Assembly: GCA_946481275.1 (NCBI GenBank) | Contig: CAMLMV010000052.1 | Coordinates: 1 to 47,198 of the forward strand | DNA length: 47,198 bases | Origin: an uncultured Massilia sp. | GTDB lineage: Bacteria > Pseudomonadota > Gammaproteobacteria > Burkholderiales > Burkholderiaceae | Direction of reading: 5' to 3' | Shown here: positions 26,462 through 36,925 of the stretch, piece after piece | Numbering within the stretch: position 1 is the stretch's first letter | How the letters are laid out: each line of letters begins with the position of its first letter | Notes under the pieces: generated by a model | Told to the model about the DNA's origin: nothing | Database searches by the model: none | What the model saw: only the letters and a program-made list of their open reading frames with translations | Translations under genes and position numbers: made by a program

Positions 26462-29326
26462 ATGACTGAAACCCCGATATCCCGGACGATCCGACGCCTG
26501 TTCGCGGGCGGGGGCGCCATCGGCTTCACGATCCTGGCACTGCCTGCCCTGGCCCAGGAAGTGGCGCCCAAGCCGGTCCCGCGCGTCGAGATCACCGGCT
26601 CGAACATCCGCCGCTCGGAGGCCGAAACGGCGTCCTCCGTCATCACCGTCAACCGCGCCGACATCGAGCGGTCCGGCAAGGCCACCGTGGCCGAGCTGCT
26701 GCAGACGCTGGCCGTCGACAACCAGGGGTCCGTGCCCACCACCTTCGGCAACGGTTTCGCCGCCGGCGCCTCGGGCATCTCGCTGCGCGGCCTGGGCGCG
26801 GCGTCCACGCTCGTGCTGATGAACGGCCGCCGCATGGCCCCGTACGGCCTCGCCGACGACGGCCAGAAGCAGTTCACGGACATGAACGTGATCCCGACGG
26901 ATGCCGTCGAGCGGGTCGAGATCCTCAAGGACGGCGCCTCCGCCATCTATGGTTCGGACGCCATCGCCGGCGTCGTCAACATCATCCTGCGCCGCGACTT
27001 CCAGGGCAACACGGTGCGCTTCCAGCGCGGCGCCAGCGACGACTGGGACGGCAAGCGCATGAACGTCGCCTTCACCAAGGGCGTCGGCAGCCTCGACGCC
27101 GACCGCTACAACGTCCTGTTCAGCATCGAGTACAAGAAGTTCGACGAGATCTGGTACCGCGACCGCGCGGACCGCGAGTGGATCGGCCGCAACGACCTGC
27201 GCCGGTGGGGCTATTCGGCCGACCAGGCGCTCGGCGGTACCGGCGCCATCCTGCCCGGCACCGGCACGGCCGGCAACGCCATCAACGGCAACGTGCGCAA
27301 TCCGGCCGACCCGACCAATTACTACAACCGCGGCAACCTGGCCGGCCCCGGCTTCACCCGCACGTTTCCCGGCGCGGCCTGCTCCAACTTCACCAGCCAC
27401 CCGCAGGGCGATCCCGGCGGCGGCTGCCTGATCGACGCCTCGCTGATGTACAACCAGATCGAGCCGAAGCAGGAAAACCTGAGTTTCTTCCTGCGCGGCA
27501 CACTGCAGCTGAACCCGTCGACCCAGCTGTACAGCGAATTCAACTGGTACACGAGCCAGACGGATTCATCGACGACGCCCTCTTCCGTCAGCGCGTCCGT
27601 CGGCTTCCCGGGCGGGCCCGTCAACAACGCCGTCGTCCAGCTCGGCGCCACGCATCCGGACAACCCGTATTTCGGCACGGCCGCGCGCGTGCGCTACCTG
27701 GCGGCCGACGTCGGCCCGCGCGTCTCGAACATCGACTCGAACTTCCTGCGCTGGCTGGGCGGCGCCAAGGGCACGAACTATGGCTGGGACTGGGACTCGG
27801 GCCTGCTGTTCTCGCACAACCACGTCAACAACACGCAGAACGGCTTCCTGCAGCGCGACGTCGCCTTCGCCCTGCTCGATCCGTCCGTCGCCAACGTGAC
27901 GGCGGCGACGCTGCACAGTCCGGCCTATGCCGCGCTGCCGCCGGGCACCTTCTGGCGCCTTGCCGAGAACAGGGGGCTCAATTCGCCGGCGCTGTATGCC
28001 GCCCTGTCGCCGACCATCGGCAACGCGGCCAACACCAAGGTCGCCCAGGTCGACTTCAAGGCCACGCGCGAGTTCGGCGGCATCCCCTACCTGGCCGGCA
28101 ACCTGGGACTGGCGCTGGGCACCGAGTTCCGTCACGAGATGACCGAACTGCGGCCCACCACGGGCACCGAGCGGGGCAATGTCATCGGCCTGGGCTATTC
28201 CGCGTATTCCGGCGCCCGCAACGTGTTCGCGCTGTACGGCGAAGGCCTCGCGCCGCTGCCGTTCAACGTGGAAGCGTCGGCCGCACTGCGCTACGACCAC
28301 TTCACCGACGTCGGCAGTTCGTATACGCCGAAGTTCGGCCTGAAGTGGACACCGGTGCGGGAATTCGCGCTGCGCGGTACGTTTGCGCGGGGCTTTCGCG
28401 CGCCGAGTCCGGCCGAGAACGGCGTCGGGGGCCTGGCCGCCTTCTCCACCGCGGCCGACCCCGTGCGCTGCGCGCTGGGCGTGACGAGCGCCTGCAACCC
28501 GGCGTCGGTGGCGCTGGTCACGTCGCCGAACCCGAACCTGTCGCCGGAACGGTCGCGCAGCTACACGCTGGGCATCATCTGGGACCCGTTGCCGCGCACG
28601 AGCATCTCCGTGGACTACTGGAAGATCAAGCGCAAGAACGAGATCAACCAGGAACAGGTGGACGCCGCCATCGCCGCGGGCCACGTGGCGCGCGACCCCG
28701 GCAGCGTGAGCGGCATCCCGGGCGACCCGGGCCAGATCACGGCCGTGCTGACCCGCTACGTCAACTCCGCCCAGAGCAAGGTGCGCGGCCTCGACGTGGA
28801 CGCGCGCTACAACCACCGCCTGCCGGACACCTGGGGCAATGCCACGTTCGACGTGAAGTACACACACATCTTCGAATGGCTGCGCACCGAACAGGACGGC
28901 ACGTCGCGCGAATTCGCGGGCACGCACGGCAACTGCGACGTGACGAACTGCACGGGCACGCCGGCCGACCGTGTCAACATGCGCTTCGGCTGGGACCGCA
29001 ACAACCTGCGCGTGTCGGCCAACGTGAACTACCGCGGCGTGCTGGAAAACCGCTTCTTCCGGGGCGACCCGAGCGGTTGCGCCGTGACGTTCGCTAACGG
29101 CGCCGACGCCCCGAACGGCTGCGAACTGGCGTCGTTCACGACGGTCGACCTGGTGATCCGCTGGAAGCCGCAGCAGCGCTGGGAAGTGTTCGGCTCGGTG
29201 CAGAACCTGTTCGACAAGATCGCGCCGCTCGACCCGCTGACCTATGGCGCGCAGGCCTACAACCCGCTCGATTACGAGGGGGCGCGCGGACGCTTCTTCA
29301 CGCTGGGGGCGCGCTATTCCTTCTGA
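26462..29326 (+). CDS. TonB-dependent receptor 3
   Basis: Outer-membrane transporter of 954 residues. The signal peptide, with SRTIRRLFAGGGAIG, is cleaved after ALA (about 31); then come RVEITGSNIRR, a plug (about 50-170) with ISLRGLGAASTLVLMNGRRM and ILKDGASAIYGSDAIAGVVN, and a barrel ending in LGARYSF. It is clearly a paralogue of TBDR1: both have DDGQK(S/Q)FTD in the plug, AGTHGNCD in a late loop and NLFDKIAPLDPLTYG near the end. The ATG at 26462 is preceded by GGAG at a 7-nt spacing; a much longer in-frame extension to 26102 would run through the aroG leader region and is rejected. Substrate unknown. Confidence 0.92.
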   Translation: MTETPISRTIRRLFAGGGAIGFTILALPALAQEVAPKPVPRVEITGSNIRRSEAETASSVITVNRADIERSGKATVAELLQTLAVDNQGSVPTTFGNGFAAGASGISLRGLGAASTLVLMNGRRMAPYGLADDGQKQFTDMNVIPTDAVERVEILKDGASAIYGSDAIAGVVNIILRRDFQGNTVRFQRGASDDWDGKRMNVAFTKGVGSLDADRYNVLFSIEYKKFDEIWYRDRADREWIGRNDLRRWGYSADQALGGTGAILPGTGTAGNAINGNVRNPADPTNYYNRGNLAGPGFTRTFPGAACSNFTSHPQGDPGGGCLIDASLMYNQIEPKQENLSFFLRGTLQLNPSTQLYSEFNWYTSQTDSSTTPSSVSASVGFPGGPVNNAVVQLGATHPDNPYFGTAARVRYLAADVGPRVSNIDSNFLRWLGGAKGTNYGWDWDSGLLFSHNHVNNTQNGFLQRDVAFALLDPSVANVTAATLHSPAYAALPPGTFWRLAENRGLNSPALYAALSPTIGNAANTKVAQVDFKATREFGGIPYLAGNLGLALGTEFRHEMTELRPTTGTERGNVIGLGYSAYSGARNVFALYGEGLAPLPFNVEASAALRYDHFTDVGSSYTPKFGLKWTPVREFALRGTFARGFRAPSPAENGVGGLAAFSTAADPVRCALGVTSACNPASVALVTSPNPNLSPERSRSYTLGIIWDPLPRTSISVDYWKIKRKNEINQEQVDAAIAAGHVARDPGSVSGIPGDPGQITAVLTRYVNSAQSKVRGLDVDARYNHRLPDTWGNATFDVKYTHIFEWLRTEQDGTSREFAGTHGNCDVTNCTGTPADRVNMRFGWDRNNLRVSANVNYRGVLENRFFRGDPSGCAVTFANGADAPNGCELASFTTVDLVIRWKPQQRWEVFGSVQNLFDKIAPLDPLTYGAQAYNPLDYEGARGRFFTLGARYSF

Positions 29327-29527
29327 TCAGTCACCGGGTCCTTCGCCGGGCATCGTGTCGGCCATCAGCCGGAGCTCTTCCGGCGTCAGCTCTTCCGGCT
29401 TCTTGCCCTCGAGGCCGTCGAAGTCGGTGGGTTGCTGCGCGTCCTGTGGGCTCGGCGGCGGTGTGGGCGCCGCCGCGTCCGGCTGCGGTGCGTTGGTCTG
29501 CGGGGACTGTGCTTGATCGTTGGCCAT
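29327..29527 (-). CDS. Small proline-rich acidic protein, unknown
   Basis: A 66-residue protein starting MANDQAQSPQ, with a Pro/Gln/Ala-rich first half (PTPPPSPQDAQQP) and an acidic helix-prone second half (KKPEELTPEELRLMADTMPG). A good AAGGAG site precedes the ATG. It has no signal peptide or membrane segment and is probably disordered. It is the last of the genes following tldD, 41 nt after the SH3-like gene. Its stop codon directly abuts that of the convergent TBDR3. I do not recognise a family. Confidence 0.6.
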   Translation of the reverse strand: MANDQAQSPQTNAPQPDAAAPTPPPSPQDAQQPTDFDGLEGKKPEELTPEELRLMADTMPGEGPGD

Positions 29528-29568
29528 GTCGGGCTCCTTGCGATGATGGATCGGTTGGAACCAGTGTG

Positions 29569-30369
29569 TCACAACGCCGGCTCCGATGGCGTCCGCATCG
29601 GCGCGAGTCGCTCGAGCCTGATCCAGCCGCTGGCTTCGCGGCCCGTGCGCGGATTGCGGTACGCGACGTCCGCGTAATCGCCGTACGTGTGGACGACGGT
29701 CAGCACGTCGCCGGGAACGATGAACAGCTGCGGGAGCCTGCACTCGTCCAGCGGCGCTGTATGGAACCACGCGCGGCCGGTGCCGGTGACGACACGGCCG
29801 GCCTGCCCGGTCGCCACCGGCAACCAGCGCGATGCCGCCGTCAGCTGGGCCGCTTCGCAACGGGTGAGCACGTTGGTGAGTTCCTTCACGCGGTCCTGCA
29901 TCCACACGAACTCGTGCACCTGTCCCGTACTCGCCGAGGCCAGCTGGACGACCAGTTTGTCGCCGGCGCGGCGCGCGCCGAAGCCGGTCAGGCAATCGCC
30001 GAACGGTTGCGACATCGTCGCCTCATCGCCCGGCCCGATCTGCAGCAGGGTAAAGCGGTGGCGGCACTGCGGATCGGGCAACGCCGCATCGACGAGCACG
30101 TAATCGGCATCGTCCTGCACGGTCAGCTTGACGAGGCTGGCGTTGCCGTCGACCTGCCCCAGCGACGCGCCGCGGAAGCGGATGTCGGAACGGTCGGCGC
30201 CGGGCTGCGTTTCGACGGGGCCGAAGCGGGTGGCGACATTCGTATGTTCGTCGGCCGCGGCACTCCAGAGCGGCATCGACACGGCAAACGTGAACAAGGC
30301 AGCCCGGAAGAACAAACGCCCGCGCGAGGCGGGCGTCGTGGTGGAGACAGCGGCGAAGGCGGATGCCAT
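29569..30369 (-). CDS. Secreted protein with a C-terminal SH3-like domain, unknown
   Basis: A 266-residue protein with an N-terminal signal segment (LFFRAALFTFAVSMPLWSAAA, cleavage near residue 39). The middle region (about 60-180) has several Cys (PQCRHR, FGDCL, TRCEAA). The C-terminal region (about 195-258) reads like a bacterial SH3 fold (WFHTAPL, FIVPGDVLTVVHTYGDYADV, GWIRLERL). SH3b domains often bind peptidoglycan or proteins in the periplasm. It starts 16 nt after the tldD stop, so the two are probably co-transcribed. Family not recognised; domain call from pattern only. Confidence 0.65.
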   Translation of the reverse strand: MASAFAAVSTTTPASRGRLFFRAALFTFAVSMPLWSAAADEHTNVATRFGPVETQPGADRSDIRFRGASLGQVDGNASLVKLTVQDDADYVLVDAALPDPQCRHRFTLLQIGPGDEATMSQPFGDCLTGFGARRAGDKLVVQLASASTGQVHEFVWMQDRVKELTNVLTRCEAAQLTAASRWLPVATGQAGRVVTGTGRAWFHTAPLDECRLPQLFIVPGDVLTVVHTYGDYADVAYRNPRTGREASGWIRLERLAPMRTPSEPAL

Positions 30370-30385
30370 CGCGGTGCGGCCGGTC

Positions 30386-31846
30386 TTATGCCGTGCCGCC
30401 GACGGTCACGCCGTCGATGCGCAGCGTCGGCTGGCCCACGCCCACCGGGACGCTCTGGCCTTCCTTGCCGCACACGCCCACGCCGGAGTCAAGACGCATG
30501 TCGTTGCCGATCATGGAGATGCGGTTCATCGTGTCCGGACCGTTGCCGATCAGGGTCGCGCCCTTCACCGGGTACGTCACTTTACCGTCCTCGATCATGT
30601 AGGCTTCGCTGGCCGAGAACACGAACTTGCCGTTCGTGATGTCGACCTGGCCGCCGCCGAAATTCACCGCATACAGGCCGTTCTTGACCGAGGCCAGGAT
30701 CTCGGCCGGATCCTTGTCGCCGGCCAGCATGTACGTGTTCGTCATGCGCGGCATCGGCAGGTGGGCAAACGATTCGCGGCGCGCATTGCCCGTCACCGGC
30801 ATCTTCATCAGGCGCGCGTTCATCGTGTCCTGGATATAGCCCTTCAGGATGCCGTCTTCGATGAGGGTCGTGCACTGGGTCGGGTTGCCCTCGTCGTCCA
30901 TGTTCAGCGAACCGCGGCGGTCCTGCAGGGTGCCGTCGTCGACAACGGTCACGCCCTTGGCCGCCACGCGCTGGCCGATCATGCCGGCATACGCGGACGA
31001 GCCCTTGCGGTTGAAGTCGCCTTCGAGGCCGTGGCCGACCGCTTCGTGCAGCAGCACGCCGGGCCAGCCCGGGCCGAGCACGATGGTCATCGGACCGGCG
31101 GGGGCCGGACGCGCTTCCAGGTTCACGAGGGCCGACTGCACGGCTTCGCTGGCGTATTTTTCCAGCAGTTCGTCGCTGAAGTACGAATAGTCGTAGCGGC
31201 CGCCGCCGCCCGACGAGCCCATCTCGCGCCGGCCGTTCTGCTCGGCGATGACGGTGACGGACACGCGCACGAGCGGACGGATGTCGGCCGCCAGCACGCC
31301 GTCGCTGCGCACGACGAGCACGACGTCGTACTCGCCGGCCAGGCCGGCCATCACCTGCACGACGCGCGGATCTTTTGCGCGCGCGATCTTTTCGACGCGC
31401 TCCAGCAGCGCGACTTTCGCAGTCGCGTCGAGCGAGGCCAGCGGGTCATGCGGCAGGTACAGCGAGCGGCCGCCGGACGGCTGGACATTCGCTGCAACCT
31501 TCACGCGGCCGGCGCCGGCGCGCGCGATCGTGCGCGTGGCCGCGGCGGCGTCCAGCAGGGCGGCCTGCGAGATTTCATCGGAGTAAGCAAAGGCGGTCTT
31601 GTCGCCCGACACGGCGCGCACGCCGACGCCCTGGTCGATCGAAAAGCTGCCGCTCTTGACGATGCCCTCTTCCAGGCTCCAGCCTTCGCTCTTGGTGAAC
31701 TGGAAATACAGGTCGGCGTAATCGACCTTGTGCGTGAACATGGTCCCCAGCGTCGTGATCAGCTTGCCTTCGTCGAGGCCGAATGGCGTCAACAGGACGT
31801 CGCGCGCGACAGCGAGGGAGGAGAGATTCGGTTCGAATGGAGTCAT
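30386..31846 (-). CDS. tldD: Metalloprotease subunit TldD
   Basis: TldD pairs with TldE/PmbA to form a zinc metalloprotease that degrades unfolded peptides and matures some antimicrobial peptides such as microcin B17. The 486-residue protein has the metal-binding [11 protein letters not shown] motif (about residues 266-276), where HExxxH holds the zinc, and the conserved [19 protein letters not shown] just before it. Its length matches the family. The partner tldE/pmbA is not in the window. The order yhdP, nitrilase, tldD is a common betaproteobacterial arrangement. Confidence 0.97.
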   Translation of the reverse strand: MTPFEPNLSSLAVARDVLLTPFGLDEGKLITTLGTMFTHKVDYADLYFQFTKSEGWSLEEGIVKSGSFSIDQGVGVRAVSGDKTAFAYSDEISQAALLDAAAATRTIARAGAGRVKVAANVQPSGGRSLYLPHDPLASLDATAKVALLERVEKIARAKDPRVVQVMAGLAGEYDVVLVVRSDGVLAADIRPLVRVSVTVIAEQNGRREMGSSGGGGRYDYSYFSDELLEKYASEAVQSALVNLEARPAPAGPMTIVLGPGWPGVLLHEAVGHGLEGDFNRKGSSAYAGMIGQRVAAKGVTVVDDGTLQDRRGSLNMDDEGNPTQCTTLIEDGILKGYIQDTMNARLMKMPVTGNARRESFAHLPMPRMTNTYMLAGDKDPAEILASVKNGLYAVNFGGGQVDITNGKFVFSASEAYMIEDGKVTYPVKGATLIGNGPDTMNRISMIGNDMRLDSGVGVCGKEGQSVPVGVGQPTLRIDGVTVGGTA

Positions 31847-31889
31847 TGCGTCAGGTCTTTCTGATAGGGATGGGGCATTGTGCCATACC

Positions 31890-32690
31890 TTAAAGTTTGC
31901 GGTGTTTCAGTGCCGGCAAACTCTCGCGCACCTTCGCGATGTATTCAGGATCGATCTCGCCGCTGACGACGCCCTCGCCTTCCGGCAACACGTCCTTCAC
32001 TTCGCCCCACGGATCGATCAGCATGCTGTGGCCGAACGTACGGCGGCCGTTCACGTGCGTACCGCCTTGCGCGGAGGCCAGCACGTAGCACTGGTTCTCG
32101 ATGGCGCGGGCGCGCAGCAGCACTTCCCAGTGCGCGAGACCCGTCGTGTGCGTGAACGCGGCCGGCACGATGATCAGCGCGCAATCGCCCATCGCCCGGA
32201 ACAGTTCCGGGAAGCGCAGGTCGTAGCAGATCGCCAGCCCGACCTTGCCGAACGGCGCGTCGAAGCCGCCGACCGTCTCGCCCGGGACGATGGTGCGGGC
32301 CTCGTCGTACGATTCGCTGCCTTTATTAAATCCGAACAAGTGCATCTTGTCGTAGCGGCCCACGTGCTGTCCTTGCGGATCGTAGACGAGCGTCGTGTTC
32401 AGCACACGGGCAGCAATGCCGGACACGAGCGGCAACGTGCCGCCGATGAGCCAGATGCCGTGCTCGCGCGCTTGTGCGGAGAGGAAATCCTGGATGGGGC
32501 CGTGGCCCGGCTGTTCCGCATGAGCGACCTTGTCCGTGTCCGTCATGCCCATGATGGGCCAGTATTCCGGCAGCGTGACCAGTTGCGCGCCGCGCGCGGC
32601 GGCGTCGGCGATCAGGCGGTGCGCGGTGGCGATATTTTCTTCCACGACGGGAGTCGATACCATCTGTACAGCGGCGACGATCGGCTTCAT
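31890..32690 (-). CDS. Nitrilase-family amidase (Nit1/deaminated glutathione amidase-like)
   Basis: Carbon-nitrogen hydrolase of 266 residues with the Glu-Lys-Cys triad visible: Glu42 in LPEYW, Lys115 in YDKMHLF and Cys155 in ICYDLRFPE. The [10 protein letters not shown] and [12 protein letters not shown] context fits the Nit1/NitX branch, whose best-known activity is repair of deaminated glutathione. Substrate cannot be fixed from sequence. The ATG overlaps the yhdP stop (ATGA); tldD follows after 43 nt. Confidence 0.9.
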   Translation of the reverse strand: MKPIVAAVQMVSTPVVEENIATAHRLIADAAARGAQLVTLPEYWPIMGMTDTDKVAHAEQPGHGPIQDFLSAQAREHGIWLIGGTLPLVSGIAARVLNTTLVYDPQGQHVGRYDKMHLFGFNKGSESYDEARTIVPGETVGGFDAPFGKVGLAICYDLRFPELFRAMGDCALIIVPAAFTHTTGLAHWEVLLRARAIENQCYVLASAQGGTHVNGRRTFGHSMLIDPWGEVKDVLPEGEGVVSGEIDPEYIAKVRESLPALKHRKL

Positions 32691-35600
32691 TTGCTTCCCT
32701 TCTTGTCCTTGTTGCGGTCCTGCGCGGCCGCGTTGGCAGCGGCGGCGGTGACGGCGGGCGAATTGTCCAGCTTGACGATGTGCGGCGACTTCCACGGTCC
32801 CGTCACCTGCATGTGATAGGTGAGCGCCTTCATCACGGGCGCGCGCAGGAACAGCTGGGCCAGGAAGCTGCCGAGACCGATCACGGGGTTTACCGCGAGG
32901 CCGTACACGAGCGAGCTGGTGCCGAGGTTGAATTCCGGGATCACGACGACATGCAAATTCGTCGATTCGTGCGCGATGTCGGCCGTGCCGTCCATCAATA
33001 CCGTCGCCGCGACGCCGTGCATCTTGAGATTGTCGGTGCGCACGACGCCGCGCGTGATCATCGCGTTCGCCGTGATGCCGTCGAAGGCGAGACCTTCCGA
33101 GAACACGTCGTGGAAATCGAGTTTCAGCATGCGCGGCAGCATCTGCAGGCTCAGCACGCCCAGCAGTTTCGCGGCGCCCGGGTCCTGCTTGAGGAACTGC
33201 CCATCCTCGACATTCATCTGGATCTGGCCCGACAGGCTCGGGATATCGAGCGAATACGGCAGCCCGGCCCACGAGATGTCGCCGGACAGCGAGCCCTTGC
33301 CGTGGCGCAGCGTCTCCGGGAAGCCGAGGCGGTCCAGCAGGCGGCCGGCGTCGCTGATGTCGAGCGTGAAATTGAGTGCCGTATTGCTCTTGCCGTCGCG
33401 CGTGAGCCAGCGGCCGTTCGCCTTCAGCTGGCCGTCCGGATTCGTCAGCGCCAGCTTTTCGATGCGCCATTCGCGCCCGGCCAGCGCCTGTGCATTGCTG
33501 GCGACGAGTTCAAGGCGGCCGAACTGCTTGTTGAACAGCTCGAAGCGGTCGGCCACGATATCGAGGGCCGGGATGCTGGCGCTGGCGCCCTTGTTCGATT
33601 CGAGCAGGTCCTTGACTTCGTTCGCGGACGATTCCGGGATCACGAGCGACGCCAGGCGCGCCGTCACCTTGCCCAGGCCCTGGCCCGATTCGGCCCACGT
33701 CACGTAGCCGACGACCTGGCGCGAATCGATGCTGGCCTGCCACGTATTGTTCTGGTGCGTGGCGCCGACGACGACGTCGCGCAGCGCCCGCTCGCCGATG
33801 ATCAGTTCGCCCGCACGCGCGGCGACGATGTCCGGCACGACGTACTGGGCCATGCCGCCGCCGTTCTCGGCAGACGGAACAGGCACGGCCTCGCCCGGCC
33901 CGGCGATGTCGGCCGCCGCCGCGAGCCAGCGGTCGACGTTCAGCGCCTTCATGTTCACGTTGATCATCATGCCGCTGTCGGGCTCGGGCGCCGGCACGTT
34001 GACGCCAATGCCGCCCCGCTTGACGATCCACGGGCCGTGCGGCTGGCGCTCGCGCACGTATTTCGCGGCGGCGATATTGCCCAGCTGGATGCGGATATCG
34101 TCGTGGCCGACGCCGTCCGTTCCCGTCGGCTGGCCCGTGAGGACGAAGTGCAGCGGCAGCGCGTCCGCGGCGGGCTTGTTCAGCGGCGCCGGCAGTTCGA
34201 TGCCGAGGCCGGCCAGGTTGGTGTCGAGGATGATCTGGGTCTGGCGGTCCTTCACCGTGACAGTGCCGCCGAAGCGCGCGCCGCCGGACAGTTTATTGCC
34301 CAGGCGCTGCAGCGCCGGCAGCGAACGCGTCTGGCGCATGCCGTCGGCCGTGGCGCTGCCGGCCATGCGGATCTGGATGCTGCCGTCGCGCTGGGTACCA
34401 CCGGACAATTGCAGCGGCCCGCCCAGGAAGCTGGCGCCCACGCCGTTCAGGTTCACGCCGTGTTCGGAGAACTCGATGCGGCCCAGCGCGGCCTCGATGG
34501 GCGGCAGGTCCGGGAACAGCACGACCTCGTTGTTCTGCAGCTGCAACGCGCCTTGCACCTTCGCATCGTGCAGGTTCGCGAGCGGCAGGTGCAGCTTCAG
34601 GCCCAGTTTCGCCGGCCCCGTCCCCTTGGTGTCTTCGGTGAAATGGCCGATCCATTCGAGCACGGGGCTGGCCGCGACGTAGTGCAGGAACTCGGGCAGC
34701 GGACCGGCGGCCGCGCCGTCGATGTCGAGCATCATCTCGTGGATGCCCAGCTCGGGGATCACGGCCTTCACGTTCGACAGCACGATGCCCTGCGTGCGCG
34801 CCGTGTCGGCGTGGATGTCCATGCGGGCGCGGTCGAACACGATGGACCCGTTGATGTTTTCCAGCAGCGGCCACAGGGGCGCCTTGCCGTCCGCCGCCTT
34901 GTGGCCCGGTGCATACTCGAGCTTGCCGTCCTCGATGCGGCCGCCGACACGGAACTCGCCCTTGGCGCGCTGGACGGCATTCTCGGCGCGGAACGGGAAC
35001 TGGGCCAGGTCGCCGCGCAGGCGCAGGCGCGCGTCGTGCAGCATGCCACCCTGCAGCGCGCCCGTCAGCCATTCGCGCAAGCCTTCCGGCGTCGCGAGCG
35101 GCAGCCAGCGCCCGATGCTGGCGATCTCGAAATTGTCGACCGTGCCCGTGAAGTCGGCATTGCCCGGTCCCTGGCCGGCTTTCAACGGCAGCACGTGGCG
35201 GCCCGTCAGGCTCGCCTTGAGCGCGCCTTGGGACAGGTTCAGGCTGTCGACGTCGACGGCCAGCTGGTCGCCCGCCAGGTGCGTCCAGCGTGCGTGCAGC
35301 GCGAACTGGTCGAACGGCATTTCGGGATCGGCGAACCAGGCCGGCAGCGCCAGCACGAGCTTGTCGGAATCAATGTCGACGCTGCCGCCATGGTCGCTCG
35401 CATCGATGCGGCCCGACAGGTTCCTGAAACCCGGCAGCGCCGGCCGTGCGGCCTGGGCCGGCTGGCCCTCCGTCGCGGCCAGCGCGGCGCGCGCGGCCAG
35501 CGGATTCATGCCGAGATTCTCGACGTCGCCCCGCACGCGGTAACCCGTGATGTGCGGGAACCTGCCCTGCCACTCGACGTCGGCGTCGTTGATGCGGCCG

Positions 35601-36925
35601 CGCGGCGCCAGTTCCGTCAGAAGCTGGCGGTGCGCCGGCGCGATGGGCAGTTGCACGGCGAGCGCGGCCAGCGCGCCCACGTCCAGTTGTTCGGCGCGCA
35701 CTTCGAAACGTTCCGGCTGGGTGCGCGTGGCGGGGCGCCACGATTCGTTCAGCGTGGCCGGCGGCAGGACCACGCCGGCTTCCGTGACGACCGAGAAATC
35801 CTCCAGGCCGATCGTGTGGCCCAGCGCGCCGAAGGTCGGCTTGCCGTCGTCCACGTTCGGGGAGATGGTCTCGCTGGCCGACAGCCGGCCCGATACGCGC
35901 GACAGGGCCAGCGGCGGCGCGTCCGCGCCGAGGCGCGCGCTGACGCCGGCCAGCGCCAGGTCGGCCGTGAATCCGGCCAGGCGGGCGTGGTCGAAATCGA
36001 GCCAGGCGCGCACGGAGCCGCGGCCTTCCTGCAGGGTGAACGGGTAATCGACGTACTGCTTCCAGGCGGCGAGGTCGGTGTTGCGCAGGTCGGCATACAC
36101 CTGGCCCTTCCAGCGCCGGGCGTCGGACGGCTTGGCGCCGAACGGCGGGTGGGAAAAACGTGCGCGCAGGTCGAGCGGGTCGCCGGCGCCCGCCGGCGGC
36201 GCGGCCTTCAGGGCGAAGCGGTGCGTCGTCCAGCGGTTCTGCAGCACGAGGGTCACGTCCGACAGCGCGAGCGTGGGCGCACCGCGCAGCTCGTCCGTCC
36301 ACGACAGGCGGCCCTCGCGGATCACGACTTCGTGCTGGCGCAGCAGCCAGTCGGCGCCGCCGCCCTCTTCCTTTTTATTGGGATCGATGCGCACGCCCGC
36401 GACGGCGATGACGCCGTCCGCGCCGCGCCGCACGTCGAGTTCCGGCCGGTTGATTTCCAGCGCCTCGAAGCGCGGTTCGGCCGCCATCACCGACCACCAC
36501 GACACGGTGGCCGACACGGACGGCAATGCCAGCAGCTGGCGCCCGGCACGGTCGTGCAGGCGCAGGTCGCCCAGGTACAGGTTCGGCCGCAGGCCGCGCC
36601 ACGATGCGTAGACGCGCGCGATGGTCACCTGGTTGCCCAGCGCACGGCTGGCGGCCTTTTCGATGTCGGGCTTGTAATAGTCGATGTTCGGCAGCACCGC
36701 GTAGCGCAGCACCAGGAACAGCACCATGAACGCGAAATAGACGAGCAGGACGGCCTTGATCGTGAAGCCGAGCACGTGATGGGACGCGAGGTTCGCGTAC
36801 CGGTAGCAGGCACGCGCGCGGGCCCAGCGCTCCACCAGCGGCACATGCTCATGCGCATGTGCGTGGGGGTGCGCCTGCTCATGCGCGTCGGGCTCGCGCT
36901 GCGCCTGCGGTTCCGGGCTGTGCAT
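32687..36925 (-). CDS. yhdP: YhdP-family AsmA-like envelope protein
   Basis: Very large protein (1412 residues from the ATG at 36925) with one N-terminal membrane helix (about 51-73) and a long periplasmic beta-rich body; C-terminal conserved segments include LSGDISWAGLPYSLDIPSLSGQIQM and VNPVIGLGSFLAQLFLRAPV. In E. coli YhdP, TamB and YdbH act as bridge-like carriers that move phospholipid to the outer membrane. The N-terminal tail before the helix is His-rich (HAHAHEH, about 21-27). A TTG further upstream (37036) would add 37 residues; neither start has a strong ribosome site. First gene of the yhdP-nitrilase-tldD run, divergent from glnE. Confidence 0.92.
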   Translation of the reverse strand: MHSPEPQAQREPDAHEQAHPHAHAHEHVPLVERWARARACYRYANLASHHVLGFTIKAVLLVYFAFMVLFLVLRYAVLPNIDYYKPDIEKAASRALGNQVTIARVYASWRGLRPNLYLGDLRLHDRAGRQLLALPSVSATVSWWSVMAAEPRFEALEINRPELDVRRGADGVIAVAGVRIDPNKKEEGGGADWLLRQHEVVIREGRLSWTDELRGAPTLALSDVTLVLQNRWTTHRFALKAAPPAGAGDPLDLRARFSHPPFGAKPSDARRWKGQVYADLRNTDLAAWKQYVDYPFTLQEGRGSVRAWLDFDHARLAGFTADLALAGVSARLGADAPPLALSRVSGRLSASETISPNVDDGKPTFGALGHTIGLEDFSVVTEAGVVLPPATLNESWRPATRTQPERFEVRAEQLDVGALAALAVQLPIAPAHRQLLTELAPRGRINDADVEWQGRFPHITGYRVRGDVENLGMNPLAARAALAATEGQPAQAARPALPGFRNLSGRIDASDHGGSVDIDSDKLVLALPAWFADPEMPFDQFALHARWTHLAGDQLAVDVDSLNLSQGALKASLTGRHVLPLKAGQGPGNADFTGTVDNFEIASIGRWLPLATPEGLREWLTGALQGGMLHDARLRLRGDLAQFPFRAENAVQRAKGEFRVGGRIEDGKLEYAPGHKAADGKAPLWPLLENINGSIVFDRARMDIHADTARTQGIVLSNVKAVIPELGIHEMMLDIDGAAAGPLPEFLHYVAASPVLEWIGHFTEDTKGTGPAKLGLKLHLPLANLHDAKVQGALQLQNNEVVLFPDLPPIEAALGRIEFSEHGVNLNGVGASFLGGPLQLSGGTQRDGSIQIRMAGSATADGMRQTRSLPALQRLGNKLSGGARFGGTVTVKDRQTQIILDTNLAGLGIELPAPLNKPAADALPLHFVLTGQPTGTDGVGHDDIRIQLGNIAAAKYVRERQPHGPWIVKRGGIGVNVPAPEPDSGMMINVNMKALNVDRWLAAAADIAGPGEAVPVPSAENGGGMAQYVVPDIVAARAGELIIGERALRDVVVGATHQNNTWQASIDSRQVVGYVTWAESGQGLGKVTARLASLVIPESSANEVKDLLESNKGASASIPALDIVADRFELFNKQFGRLELVASNAQALAGREWRIEKLALTNPDGQLKANGRWLTRDGKSNTALNFTLDISDAGRLLDRLGFPETLRHGKGSLSGDISWAGLPYSLDIPSLSGQIQMNVEDGQFLKQDPGAAKLLGVLSLQMLPRMLKLDFHDVFSEGLAFDGITANAMITRGVVRTDNLKMHGVAATVLMDGTADIAHESTNLHVVVIPEFNLGTSSLVYGLAVNPVIGLGSFLAQLFLRAPVMKALTYHMQVTGPWKSPHIVKLDNSPAVTAAAANAAAQDRNKDKKGSK

